A stretch of 33,704 nt of DNA from Actinomycetota bacterium (GTDB taxonomy: Bacteria > Actinomycetota > Coriobacteriia > Anaerosomatales > UBA912). The notes under the pieces were generated by a model that saw only the letters and a program-made list of their open reading frames with translations, made no database searches and was not told where the DNA came from. The translations under genes and the position numbers were made by a program. Of the stretch, positions 1-7,534 are shown one piece after another. The first letter of the stretch is position 1, and each line of letters opens with the position of its first letter. The stretch covers positions 1-33,704 of the forward strand of contig JAMDCK010000036.1 of assembly GCA_023488435.1 (NCBI GenBank), given 5' to 3'.

Positions 1-178
1 GAATCCAGCCCTCCTCGGCAGACCAATCGGAGAAGGTGAAGGGGACGCGCTCGCCCAGGCCGTTGACGCGCAGGATGAAGAACTGCCCCGCGCGCACCTT
101 GCGGGCGACCCTGGGCGCTTCGACGCAGAGCTCGAACACTCCGTCGGAGAGTTGACGTCTTTCGATGATCCGATACAA
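1..178 (-). CDS. NfnA-type FAD/NAD-binding oxidoreductase subunit, N-terminal fragment
   Basis: This is the first 59 codons of a minus-strand gene that leaves the window at base 1. The translation opens with YRIIERRQLSDGVFELCVEA and continues with APRVAR, AGQFFILRV and a GERVPFTFSDW segment. That pattern is typical of the N-terminal FAD-binding barrel of the sulfide dehydrogenase / ferredoxin:NADP oxidoreductase subunit family (NfnA, SudB, GltA-linked). Members oxidise or reduce NAD(P) through FAD and usually pair with a GltD-like large subunit, which would lie outside this window. The start is read as TTG (178..176) because a GGAGG (189..185 on the minus strand) lies six bases upstream. The 55-bp gap to the divergent apbE must hold both promoters. 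Family assignment is good; NfnA versus dihydroorotate dehydrogenase electron-transfer subunit cannot be settled from this fragment. Confidence 0.75.
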   Translation of the reverse strand, partial: MYRIIERRQLSDGVFELCVEAPRVARKVRAGQFFILRVNGLGERVPFTFSDWSAEEGWI

Positions 179-219
179 ATTGCGCCTCCGGAATCCGGCG
201 AAGACAAGTAATGTGGCAG

Positions 220-225
220 TATAAT
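220..225 (+). promoter_or_regulatory. -10 box for apbE, possibly leaderless
   Basis: A perfect TATAAT lies eight bases before the apbE ATG at 234. A transcript starting six or seven bases after this box would begin at about 232, leaving essentially no leader. No Shine-Dalgarno sequence precedes the ATG. No convincing -35 box was found 16-18 bases upstream, so this rests on the -10 alone. Confidence 0.4.
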
Positions 226-233
226 CCGGAATC

Positions 234-1226
234 ATGACTCCTGCACCCACTTTTTTGCGACGGCCCGAATTGCGCCGAATCATCCTCGGCACGCTTCTGG
301 CCGCCTTGTTGGCGCTGACGACAACGGGTTGCGCCAGCGCGTCCAAGCCAACTCTGGATGCGCGCAACGCGCTGGGAACGGTCGTGAGCGTCACCGCATA
401 CCCCGCCGAAGGAGTCGAGGATGCCGAGACACTCCGGCCGGCGATCGACGCCGCCTACGGGCGGATGTTCGAGGTCGAGCGGGCACTGGATGTCCACGAT
501 CCCGACTCGGCGATCGCGCGACACAACGCCGAGGGCGGGAGTATCCCCCAGGAAGCCCAGGTCATCCTAGCAGCGATCGAGCGCCTTGGAGTCGGCGAGT
601 ACTTCTCCCCCCACTTGCTCGATGTGGTCGCACTCTACGACTTCGAGGGAGAGCGCAACGTGCCTTCCCCGGATGAGCTGACTGCGGCGCTCGCCAGCCG
701 TCGCTACGACTTCGGCGGTGCCGCCAAGGGACTCGCGCTCGATCAGGCCGCCGCTGAGCTTTCGGCCTCACCCGACGTCCAAGCGGCGCTGGTGACTGCG
801 GGCAGCACGACCATAACGCTGGGCGGCAAGCCGGATGGCTCTCACTGGCGCATCGGCATCGAGGACCCGCGGGACCCGGAGTCGACATTCGCTTCGATCG
901 AGACGCGCGGCAACCTCACGGTCTCGACATCCGGCGACTACCAGCGCTACTTCGAGCGCGATGGGGTCCGCTACCACCACATCCTCGACCCGGCCACGGG
1001 GCTCCCGGCATCCGGGTTGCGCTCCCTGACCGTCGTCGGCGAGATATCCGCCCTGGATTCCGACATCCTCTCGACGGCGCTCTTCGTCATGGGTCCCGAA
1101 GCCGCCGAGGACTACGCGAGATCCCACGGCTTGGGGCTGGTGATGGTCACCAGCGATGACCAGGTCATCGTGATTGAGGGCCCCACCGGCGCCGAGTGGA
1201 CGATCACCGAGTCGCGTCAGCGCTAG
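234..1226 (+). CDS. apbE: FAD:protein FMN transferase (ApbE), lipoprotein
   Basis: Transfers FMN from FAD to threonine residues of target flavoproteins such as Rnf/Nqr subunits, on the outer face of the membrane. The 330-residue protein has a lipoprotein signal with a hydrophobic stretch at residues 16-29 and a lipobox-like TTGC with Cys33. Family motifs follow in order: NALGTVVSVTAY (45-56), DFGGAAKGLALD (159-170), STSGDYQRYF (231-240), HHILDPATG (248-256) and DSDILSTALFVMG (275-287), which holds the metal-site Asp and Thr. The usual GG in the 'lvnaGG' strand reads GS here (190-191), a mild deviation. The start at 234 has no ribosome-binding site but sits just after a TATAAT. The gene stands divergently from an NfnA-like flavoprotein, consistent with flavin-based electron transfer, though its own target is not visible here. 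Confidence 0.93.
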   Translation: MTPAPTFLRRPELRRIILGTLLAALLALTTTGCASASKPTLDARNALGTVVSVTAYPAEGVEDAETLRPAIDAAYGRMFEVERALDVHDPDSAIARHNAEGGSIPQEAQVILAAIERLGVGEYFSPHLLDVVALYDFEGERNVPSPDELTAALASRRYDFGGAAKGLALDQAAAELSASPDVQAALVTAGSTTITLGGKPDGSHWRIGIEDPRDPESTFASIETRGNLTVSTSGDYQRYFERDGVRYHHILDPATGLPASGLRSLTVVGEISALDSDILSTALFVMGPEAAEDYARSHGLGLVMVTSDDQVIVIEGPTGAEWTITESRQR

Positions 1227-1246
1227 TCGCCCAGTCGGCCCCGGAT

Positions 1247-1275
1247 TTGCTCCAGAGGTACGTCGATGGTATAGT
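1247..1275 (+). promoter_or_regulatory. Sigma-70-type promoter for the M23 peptidase gene
   Basis: TTGCTC (1247-1252) and TATAGT (1270-1275) are separated by exactly 17 bases. Transcription would start near 1282 and leave a leader of about 65 bases before the ATG at 1347. The promoter lies in the short gap after apbE, so the peptidase can be expressed separately. Confidence 0.5.
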
Positions 1276-1346
1276 GACCAGTGATTCAAGCCTTCCGTGG
1301 CAATTGTAAAACTGAATCCCTGCACGCCAACCGGAGGATATACTGC

Positions 1347-2585
1347 ATGAACCGAAGCCGCGCATATCTTGCGACATTCCTCTCCCTGATATTGTTACTA
1401 GCCACCGTCGTTCCGGCGCCTGGCCTTACACGCGCACAGCTTGAGCAGTCCCGTCAGCAGGCCGCCGAAGCACGTGAGCGTGCAGCGAATGCCCGGGAGC
1501 AGGCCGCTGATGAACAAGCCGAAGCCGATGTCTTGCGCCGAGAGGTCGATCTGCTCGATGGGCAGATGTCCGCGCTCACCCTGGAAATCCGGGCGCTCCA
1601 GCCTCAGATTCAAGCCGCGAACGAGCGCACAACTCAACTGAACAACGAGGTCGCAGCATTGCGGGAGAAGATCGCCCAAAAGGAGGCCGAGATCGCCAAG
1701 GTCGAGGCGGACCACACCAATCAGACGGAACTCCTATCTGAACGACTCACCACCACTTACAAGCAAGGCAACGAGTTCTTCCTGGAGATCATTTTCCAGG
1801 CTGCTGATCTGAGGGACTTCATCGCACGAACCACGCTCGTTCAGCGGGTGATGGAATCCGACAGGGAGATCATGCTCCGACTGGAGGAGACCCAGGCCAA
1901 CCTAGAGCGCATCAGAGCCGAACATGCGCTCGCACTTGAATCCGTCGAGATCAAGCGCCAAGAGGCCGCTCTCATCGAGAACAACTTGCGCAAACTAAAC
2001 TCCCAGCGCCAAACGGCCCTCAACCAGCAACAGGCCGCCCAAGCCCAGAAGTCGACACTCCTTGCCGAGACAACCGCCAATGCTGAGCGTCTCCGCAAAC
2101 TAGCAGACGACGAGGATCGGGAGTCGGCCAGCATCGAAGCTGAGTTGCGCAACCGCATGTCCCAAGGGTCGGGCACCTTCGACGGTGAGATGGCCTGGCC
2201 CACACCCGGGTTCTACAGGGTCTCCTCCGGCTTCGGTCACCGCACTCACCCGATATTCGGTACTAGGCGCATGCACTGGGGCATCGATATCGCCGGCCCC
2301 GGAATCAACGGGGAGGCGGTTGTATCTGCCGAAGACGGCGTAGTGGTTTCAGCGGGCCATCGCAGAGGCTCCGGAGTCACGGTCATCGTGGACCACGGCA
2401 ATGGGGTCTCAACCCTCTACGCTCACCTCTTGACCGGTAGCATCGACGTCCGGGTGGGCGAACAGGTCGAGCGCGGACAGCGCCTGGCTTCCGTGGGCTC
2501 CACCGGCTTTTCCACAGGACCCCACCTGCACTTCGAGGTCCGCATCAACGGGAGACCCGTCGACCCGATGCCGTACCTGCGCTAG
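1347..2585 (+). CDS. Coiled-coil M23 family peptidoglycan endopeptidase (EnvC/PcsB-like N-terminus)
   Basis: Secreted or membrane-anchored murein hydrolase that probably cuts peptide cross-links in peptidoglycan during growth or division. The 412-residue protein starts at ATG 1347, with CGGAGGA eight bases upstream; an earlier in-frame GTG at 1281 would place the signal peptide internally. Residues 6-26 form the signal/anchor helix. Residues about 28-275 are a long coiled coil rich in Gln, Glu and Ala, with a PcsB-type central segment (about 128-180). Residues about 284-412 are the M23 (LytM) domain with intact zinc ligands: H310 and D314 in MHWGIDIA, H360 in YAHL, and H393/H395 in GPHLHFEV. 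This architecture is typical of FtsEX-controlled hydrolases or activators; with all ligands present it is likely active. The stop is only three bases from the convergent pth stop. Confidence 0.9.
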   Translation: MNRSRAYLATFLSLILLLATVVPAPGLTRAQLEQSRQQAAEARERAANAREQAADEQAEADVLRREVDLLDGQMSALTLEIRALQPQIQAANERTTQLNNEVAALREKIAQKEAEIAKVEADHTNQTELLSERLTTTYKQGNEFFLEIIFQAADLRDFIARTTLVQRVMESDREIMLRLEETQANLERIRAEHALALESVEIKRQEAALIENNLRKLNSQRQTALNQQQAAQAQKSTLLAETTANAERLRKLADDEDRESASIEAELRNRMSQGSGTFDGEMAWPTPGFYRVSSGFGHRTHPIFGTRRMHWGIDIAGPGINGEAVVSAEDGVVVSAGHRRGSGVTVIVDHGNGVSTLYAHLLTGSIDVRVGEQVERGQRLASVGSTGFSTGPHLHFEVRINGRPVDPMPYLR

Positions 2586-2588
2586 CGG

Positions 2589-3158
2589 CTACTGCTTCGA
2601 GTTGAACTCGCGCATCGCCGAATCCACCCCGTGCGCCAGTAGGTGCTTCACGCACTCGGCGGCCTGCCCAATCGATACCTGCAGGTCCTCCCACGCCTCG
2701 CCACGCAGCGGCTGCAGCACATAGTCAGCTCCCGACATCCGACCTTCAGGGCGCCCGACTCCGATCCTGACCCTGATGTAACCCTCGGATCCCAGCTCGT
2801 CGGTGATCGAGCGCAGTCCGTTGTGCCCAGCATGGCCGCCCCCCGCTTTGACCCGCAAGCTGCCGTTGGGGATGTCGATGTCGTCGTGCACCACGACAAT
2901 GCGGTCGACAGCATACTCATACTTCGCGGCCAGCTTTGCGATCGCCTTCCCACTCACATTCATGTAGGTGAGTGGCTTGACCAGAAGTAGAGAATCGCCG
3001 TCCAGCACCGCCGAGGAGGTCAGCGCACCCGCCTCGTTCTTCCAATAAGCCGCCGAAAGATCCTCGCCGAGCGAGTCGATGACCAAGAACCCGGCGTTAT
3101 GCCGGGTTCGAGTGTATTCCGGGCCAGGGTTACCAAGGCCCGCGATCATCCATGACAT
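2589..3158 (-). CDS. pth: Peptidyl-tRNA hydrolase
   Basis: Cleaves the ester bond of peptidyl-tRNAs released from stalled ribosomes, recycling tRNA in the cytoplasm. The 189-residue length is usual for bacterial Pth. Signatures are MIAGLGNPGPEY at the N-terminus with N10, the catalytic H20 in TRHNAGF, LTYMNVSG (63-70), HDDIDIPNG with D92/D93, and GGGHAGHNGLRSI (107-118). It is the last gene of the minus-strand run glmU-prs-rplY-pth, eight bases after the rplY stop, so it is probably cotranscribed with rplY. The same rplY-pth adjacency is found in Bacillus (ctc-spoVC) and in mycobacteria. Confidence 0.97.
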   Translation of the reverse strand: MSWMIAGLGNPGPEYTRTRHNAGFLVIDSLGEDLSAAYWKNEAGALTSSAVLDGDSLLLVKPLTYMNVSGKAIAKLAAKYEYAVDRIVVVHDDIDIPNGSLRVKAGGGHAGHNGLRSITDELGSEGYIRVRIGVGRPEGRMSGADYVLQPLRGEAWEDLQVSIGQAAECVKHLLAHGVDSAMREFNSKQ

Positions 3159-3166
3159 CGAGGCTT

Positions 3167-3808
3167 CTAATCCTTGTCCGAAGAGTCGGATCCGGAACCT
3201 ACCAACTCGGGCTCACCCGGGACGGAGGCGCCCTCGACCTCGCTCACAGTGGAGCGCATGGCGATCGAGCAGATGACACCCGCTGGATCGTCGATGACCG
3301 TGACGCCTTTCGGGACGACGATATCGGCTACAGTCATGGTCGAACCGAGCTCCATGTCAGACATATCGACATCGATGAAATCCGGCAGTTTCGCAGGCAG
3401 TGCCTCCACGGTGACTTCGCGGATTTCGTGAAGCATGATGCCGCCCTCTTTGACCCCCGGCGCATCGCCAACGAAGTGGAGGGCCACCGCTACTTGAATC
3501 GGGCGATCCAACCGTATCGCCAACAGATCCACATGGAGGATTTCGCTCTTGATGGCGCCCCTCTGGATCTGCCTGATCATCGTGTCCACCGGCTTGGCTG
3601 TACCCGCGATGTGAAGCTCCAGCAAACCGGGCGCACCCGCATGGCTTTGGATGAACTTGTCGAACTCGTGCCGCTTCAGAGAGACAGGAATCGTCTCCCG
3701 CCCGGGCCCATACAAAACGGCGGGAATCAAGCCGTCCTTGGCCAGACGACGGTTGGCTTTTCCGATGACTTCCCTCGGCAGGGCAGTGATCACCGTTGAA
3801 TCGGTCAT
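3167..3808 (-). CDS. rplY: Ribosomal protein bL25, long CTC form
   Basis: Binds 5S rRNA in the large ribosomal subunit; the long form is the general-stress protein Ctc of Bacillus. The 213 residues give an N-terminal bL25 domain (about 4-95, with GKANRRLAKDGLIPAVLYGP and LHVDLLAI) followed by the CTC/TL5 beta-domain (about 96-190) and an acidic Ser/Asp-rich tail. The ATG at 3808 has a good AAGGAG upstream. The 60-base gap to prs contains a TATAGT (3866..3861 on the minus strand) that could be part of an internal promoter, but no convincing -35 was seen. Confidence 0.95.
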   Translation of the reverse strand: MTDSTVITALPREVIGKANRRLAKDGLIPAVLYGPGRETIPVSLKRHEFDKFIQSHAGAPGLLELHIAGTAKPVDTMIRQIQRGAIKSEILHVDLLAIRLDRPIQVAVALHFVGDAPGVKEGGIMLHEIREVTVEALPAKLPDFIDVDMSDMELGSTMTVADIVVPKGVTVIDDPAGVICSIAMRSTVSEVEGASVPGEPELVGSGSDSSDKD

Positions 3809-3868
3809 GGGTATGACTCCTTTCCCCGGCGAGCTGAGTATTCAGCGAGGCCTACAGTAGACTATACC

Positions 3869-4837
3869 CTAGAGTTGGAAGTCGGGGTCGAAGAGCTCCG
3901 AAACCGACTCGTTGCAGTAGACGTTTTGGATCGCGTGCGAGAGGAGGGGCGCGACCGACAACACGCGAATCTTCCCGCCGGTACGCTCCTTGGGCACCGG
4001 CAGCGTGTTGGTCACAATGACCTCGGTGATCGGCGAGGCTTCGATCCGCTCGTAGGCTGGCGCCGAGAAGATGCCATGCGTGGCGGCGACATAAACAGCT
4101 CGCGCACCGGCATTCACCAGCGCTTTAGCTCCCTCGGTGACCGATCCTCCCGTGTCGATGATGTCGTCGGCAACGATGCAGACCTTATCGGCGACATCTC
4201 CGATCACGTACGTGATCTCTGCGACGTTATGTTGTGGCCTGCCCTTGTGCATGATCGCAAGCTCAGCACCGAGCATGTCGGCGAGTTTCTTACACACTTT
4301 GACCCGACCGACGTCGGGTGAGACGACGACGCAGCCATCAAGATTGAGTGACTCGATGTAGTCGGCTAGGATCGGCAAGGCGGTGAGGTGGTTCACCGGC
4401 TGGTTGAAGAAGCCCTGAATCTGTCCCTGATGCAGGTCCATGGCGATGACGCGGTCCACGCCTGCGGTTGTCATGAGGTCGGCCACCAACTTGGCTGTGA
4501 TCGGCTCGCGAGCCGCTGATTTCTTGTCCTGCCGAGCATACCCGTAGTGGCTGACTACCGCCGTGATCGACCTCGCGCTCGCCCGTTTGGCTGCGTCAGT
4601 CATGATCAACAGCTCCATCAAGGTGGAGTTGACTGGCTCACAGATGGATTGCACGAGAAAGACATCGGCGCCGCGGACTGATTCGAGGAACCTCACGTAA
4701 ATCTCGCCGTTGGCGAACTCCTTGATCCTGACGTTTCCTAGCTCCACCCCGAGATGCTTGGCGACTCCTTCGGCAAGCTCAAGGTTGGAAGTGCCGGAAA
4801 AGACCATCATCCTGCTGTCAGTCTCGATCAAGTGCAC
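3869..4837 (-). CDS. prs: Ribose-phosphate pyrophosphokinase (PRPP synthetase)
   Basis: Makes PRPP from ribose 5-phosphate and ATP for purine, pyrimidine, histidine, tryptophan and NAD synthesis. Landmarks are FSGTSNLELAEGVAKHLG near the N-terminus, the ATP-loop FANGEIYVRFLESVRG, the flexible-loop YGYARQDKKSAAREPI with its Lys/Arg pair, MDLHQGQIQGFF, SPDVGRVKVCKKLAD, and the PRPP motif VCIVADDIIDTGGSVTEGA. The start is placed at GTG 4837 because AAAGGAG ends five bases upstream. This gives 322 residues, the family norm; an upstream ATG at 4894 would add a 19-residue tail lying wholly inside glmU. Only two bases separate it from the glmU stop, so the two genes are cotranscribed and probably coupled. 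Confidence 0.96.
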   Translation of the reverse strand: MHLIETDSRMMVFSGTSNLELAEGVAKHLGVELGNVRIKEFANGEIYVRFLESVRGADVFLVQSICEPVNSTLMELLIMTDAAKRASARSITAVVSHYGYARQDKKSAAREPITAKLVADLMTTAGVDRVIAMDLHQGQIQGFFNQPVNHLTALPILADYIESLNLDGCVVVSPDVGRVKVCKKLADMLGAELAIMHKGRPQHNVAEITYVIGDVADKVCIVADDIIDTGGSVTEGAKALVNAGARAVYVAATHGIFSAPAYERIEASPITEVIVTNTLPVPKERTGGKIRVLSVAPLLSHAIQNVYCNESVSELFDPDFQL

Positions 4838-4839
4838 CT

Positions 4840-6228
4840 TCACTCCTTTGTGTCGTCCGGACCCTTGCGTCGACTCTGGCGCCGCTCGGCCCAACCTGGG
4901 ACTTGCCGCTGCTCACAGCGCTCTATCCCAAGTGCGCCATCGGGCACATCCGAGGATATCGCAGAGCTTGCCGCCGTGACCGCATCACGTCCGATGCGCA
5001 CGGGTGCTATCAGCATGGTATCAGACCCGACGAAGGCGCCGTCCTCAATGATGGTCTTGGATTTACGCGCGCCGTCGTAGTTGCAAGTGATGCTCCCCGC
5101 TCCGACGTTGACGTTCCGCCCGATCGTAGCGTCGCCGATGTACGAGAGGTGCGGGACCTTGGAATCTGGTCCGACCTCGGAGTTCTTGATCTCGACGAAA
5201 GCACCCGCTTTCGCGCCTTCCATCAGCACGGTACCGGGACGCAGATAGGTGAACGGACCTACAGTCGCGCCGTCGCCGATTCGCGCGGACAGCACCACCG
5301 ACGAGTCCACCCTGGCTGCGCCGCTGATTTCGGAATCCTCGATCCGGCTAGAAGGACCGATGTGACATCCGTCCTCGATCACAGTGTTCCCAAGGATGGT
5401 CGTCATTGGTTCGATCACGACATCCCGCCCGATCCTGACCTCGGGGCCGATCCAGACTGTGGACGGATCGGTCATCGTGACTCCCGCGAGCATGTGCTGC
5501 TCGTTGACTCGCGCCTGCAGCCATGCGGTTGCCTCGGCAAGTTGGACGCGGGTGTTGACGCCCAGGAGCTCCTGCGCGTCTTCGACCTTCGCCGATACGA
5601 CACCCAACCCCTCCTCGCGGAAGAGCGACACCATGTCTGTCAGGTAGAATTCGCCCTGCGAGTTCTCAGAGCCGACGCGATCCAGATGCTCGAAGAGCGC
5701 CTGAGCGTCGAAGCAGTAGGTCCCTGTGTTGACTTCGCGGATCGCAAGCTGCTGTGCGGTGGCGTCCTTGTGCTCGACGATGCCGAGCATGCTGCCGTCC
5801 TGGCCCCGGACGATGCGCCCGTAGCCCGAAGGGTCGTCGACCTCGGCGGTAAGCACCATGACGGCCGCCGAAGAACCCTCGCGAAGATCGATCATCGACC
5901 GGATCGTCTCGGGACGGATGAGCGGGGTGTCCCCGCTGAGGACCACCAGCGAGCCTTCGACTCCCGCCAACGCATCCTTCGCACATAGCACAGCGTGGGC
6001 GGTTCCCAGCTGGCACTCCTGTCGCACGAAGGTGACTCCTGAAAGCAAGGACTCGACGGCCTGGGCCTTGTGACCGGTGATCACGACGACTTCGCAGCCG
6101 GCCTTCTCGGCGGACTCTGCAACCAGACGCACCATCGGGACGCCGAGGACTCGGTGGGCGACTTTCGGCAGGTCGGAGCGCATGCGTGTGCCTTCGCCTG
6201 CAGCTAGGATCAGCGCGACCGCAGACAT
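4840..6228 (-). CDS. glmU: Bifunctional UDP-GlcNAc pyrophosphorylase / glucosamine-1-phosphate acetyltransferase
   Basis: Performs the last two steps to UDP-N-acetylglucosamine, the precursor for peptidoglycan and other glycans. The 462-residue protein has the N-terminal nucleotidyltransferase domain (about 1-228: LILAAGEGTRMRSDLPKVAH, GTAHAVLCA, LSGDTPLI, EVNTGTYCFD). A left-handed beta-helix with hexapeptide repeats follows (about 250-440), containing RPGTVLMEGAKAGAFVEIKNS, the catalytic His of HLSYIGDA, and CNYDGARKSKT. AAGGAG stands just before the ATG. The gene follows tRNA-Gln on the same strand with no obvious terminator between them, and it precedes prs as in Bacillus and mycobacteria. 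Confidence 0.97.
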   Translation of the reverse strand: MSAVALILAAGEGTRMRSDLPKVAHRVLGVPMVRLVAESAEKAGCEVVVITGHKAQAVESLLSGVTFVRQECQLGTAHAVLCAKDALAGVEGSLVVLSGDTPLIRPETIRSMIDLREGSSAAVMVLTAEVDDPSGYGRIVRGQDGSMLGIVEHKDATAQQLAIREVNTGTYCFDAQALFEHLDRVGSENSQGEFYLTDMVSLFREEGLGVVSAKVEDAQELLGVNTRVQLAEATAWLQARVNEQHMLAGVTMTDPSTVWIGPEVRIGRDVVIEPMTTILGNTVIEDGCHIGPSSRIEDSEISGAARVDSSVVLSARIGDGATVGPFTYLRPGTVLMEGAKAGAFVEIKNSEVGPDSKVPHLSYIGDATIGRNVNVGAGSITCNYDGARKSKTIIEDGAFVGSDTMLIAPVRIGRDAVTAASSAISSDVPDGALGIERCEQRQVPGWAERRQSRRKGPDDTKE

Positions 6229-6273
6229 TTGACGCTCCTTACGGTAGGGGGCCAGGGACTTGAGTTGGCAATA

Positions 6274-6348
6274 TGGCTGGGGCGGTAGGATTCGAACCTA
6301 CGGATGGCGGATCCAAAGTCCGCTGCCTTACCGCTTGGCTACGCCCCA
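6274..6348 (-). tRNA. tRNA-Gln (anticodon TTG)
   Basis: A 75-nt cloverleaf read on the minus strand with an encoded CCA. The acceptor TGGGGCG pairs with CGCCCCA, the discriminator is G, the anticodon stem GCGGA/TCCGC encloses loop CTTTGGA, and the T-arm is GTAGG-TTCGAAT-CCTAC. The anticodon TTG reads CAA and, by wobble, CAG. It lies between spoVG and glmU on their strand. Confidence 0.97.
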
Positions 6349-6359
6349 GGGCATTCCAA

Positions 6360-6388
6360 ACTTTATGGAAGGGGCCGTAGTGCGTCAA
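6360..6388 (-). promoter_or_regulatory. Promoter for tRNA-Gln (and possibly glmU-prs-rplY-pth)
   Basis: On the minus strand TTGACG (6388..6383) is followed after 17 bases by TAAAGT (6365..6360), with the tRNA 5' end eleven bases beyond. The -35 is near consensus. It falls in the 56-base gap after spoVG, so the downstream block could be driven from here. Confidence 0.55.
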
Positions 6389-6404
6389 CCATATTTTTCT
6401 GCGT

Positions 6405-6686
6405 TCAGCAAACGGCTTCGCGAAATGCCGCCAGCCCGCCCTCCTGTTGGAACTGATCGAGAACGACCTGCTGTATCTGGAGACGGGTCTCTGTGTCGAC
6501 CGGATGGCAGACATCCCGGAACTTGCCCGTAGGAAGACGCCTCGAGGGCATTGCCACGAACAAACCCTTGTCCCCGTTCACGATCCTAAGGTCATGTATG
6601 ACGAAAGCGTCATCGATCACGATACTCGCCAGTGCGCACACCTTGTGCATCGCCACCGGTCGCAATACCACCTTCGTAATGTTCAT
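6405..6686 (-). CDS. spoVG: SpoVG family regulator
   Basis: Small nucleic-acid-binding protein of the SpoVG family, which in Bacillota affects septation, sporulation and RNA regulation; its role in non-sporulating lineages is unclear. The start is the ATG at 6686, preceded by a GGGGG-rich site, giving 93 residues. An upstream ATG at 6740 would add 18 residues not seen in the family. Family signatures are MNITKVVLRPV, ALASIVIDDAFVIHDLRIV and GLFVAMPSRRLPTGKFRDVCHPV (residues about 35-57), followed by a helical tail. Its place between the ispE side and glmU matches the Bacillus spoVG-glmU arrangement. Confidence 0.94.
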   Translation of the reverse strand: MNITKVVLRPVAMHKVCALASIVIDDAFVIHDLRIVNGDKGLFVAMPSRRLPTGKFRDVCHPVDTETRLQIQQVVLDQFQQEGGLAAFREAVC

Positions 6687-6772
6687 GTCGCCCCCGTTTG
6701 CCCAATCTCTTTGCCCTAGCGTGCACCTTACCGGCGACACGACTCCTAAAGCGGTTATTCGCCGCCGTCCCC

Positions 6773-7534
6773 CTAGCTCCTGCCACTTCTCGCGTACAAG
6801 ACCTTCTCGGCGACGATGACATCGATGGGCTTGTCGACATCAGCGCCTATGGCAGCTCTTGCCGAGAAGACCGCAGCCCCTGGCCCCCCTAGAAGCTGGG
6901 TCATCTTCTTCTCGACGTCGACGACTCGGAGTCGGCCCGTCACGAGTTTGACCACGAAGCTGAATCCTAGTGCCCCGGCCATGCGCAGCGCCGACTTCCT
7001 GGTGTCGAACAGTTTCTGCCCGATGATTTTGTTGCGCTCCCCGAGCTGAGGATTCACCAACATCATGTTGCCGCCGGTGATTTCACCCTCGACCAAACGG
7101 ATGTAAGTTCGCTTACTCCCGGGGAACTGCTCGATCATGTCTTGCTTTCGGACCAGCGGGTAGACGAAATCAGCGTTGGTCGCTAGGGCCGCTGCGATGA
7201 AGTCCTCGATGTCCTCCGAACACAACGCGGGTAGATCTCCCGTGATGATCAGCGCAGGTCGATCGCTGCGAAAGGCCCCCAAGCCCGCGAGGATGTTCTT
7301 GAAGAACGCCTGATCGGCGACGACGAGTTTGTCGACCTTGTTCACCCAGAGGCCCAAATCCTCTGCAGTGGGGACCACTACGGCGACTTCGGCGATGCTG
7401 GGGGCTTCTTTCAGCGCATCAACGACCCACTCAACCATCGGTTTTCCGGCGATGGGCAGCAATCCCTTGAACCTTGCATCCGGATCGATGACCTCTCCGG
7501 CCCCTCCTGCCAGAACGACTGCGTCCACTTTCAT
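6773..7534 (-). CDS. MobA/GlmU-like nucleotidyltransferase family protein
   Basis: A 253-residue Rossmann-like nucleotidyltransferase. The glycine-rich loop VVLAGGAGE (residues about 6-14) is followed by FKGLLPIAGKPMVEWVVDAL, whose Lys contacts the nucleotide in this superfamily, and by the metal-site ITGDLPAL. The C-terminal half lacks a beta-helix or any other partner domain. The substrate is unknown: MobA-like, IspD-like and sugar-1-phosphate transferases share these features. The start is ATG 7534, which overlaps the ispE stop as ATGA and has AAGGAGC upstream inside ispE, so it is translationally coupled to ispE. In Bacillus this position is taken by purR-yabJ. Confidence 0.85.
   Translation of the reverse strand: MKVDAVVLAGGAGEVIDPDARFKGLLPIAGKPMVEWVVDALKEAPSIAEVAVVVPTAEDLGLWVNKVDKLVVADQAFFKNILAGLGAFRSDRPALIITGDLPALCSEDIEDFIAAALATNADFVYPLVRKQDMIEQFPGSKRTYIRLVEGEITGGNMMLVNPQLGERNKIIGQKLFDTRKSALRMAGALGFSFVVKLVTGRLRVVDVEKKMTQLLGGPGAAVFSARAAIGADVDKPIDVIVAEKVLYARSGRS

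Noticed and set aside
3809-3869. GGGTAT / ATACCC inverted repeat flanking the rplY-prs gap
   Set aside because: The arms are only six bases and nearly fifty bases apart; it overlaps a TATAGT box and a stop codon and is likely chance.
6239-6532. Open frames on both strands across the tRNA-Gln region
   Set aside because: They run through the tRNA gene and the spoVG 3' end, and their translations look like tRNA read-through, not proteins.
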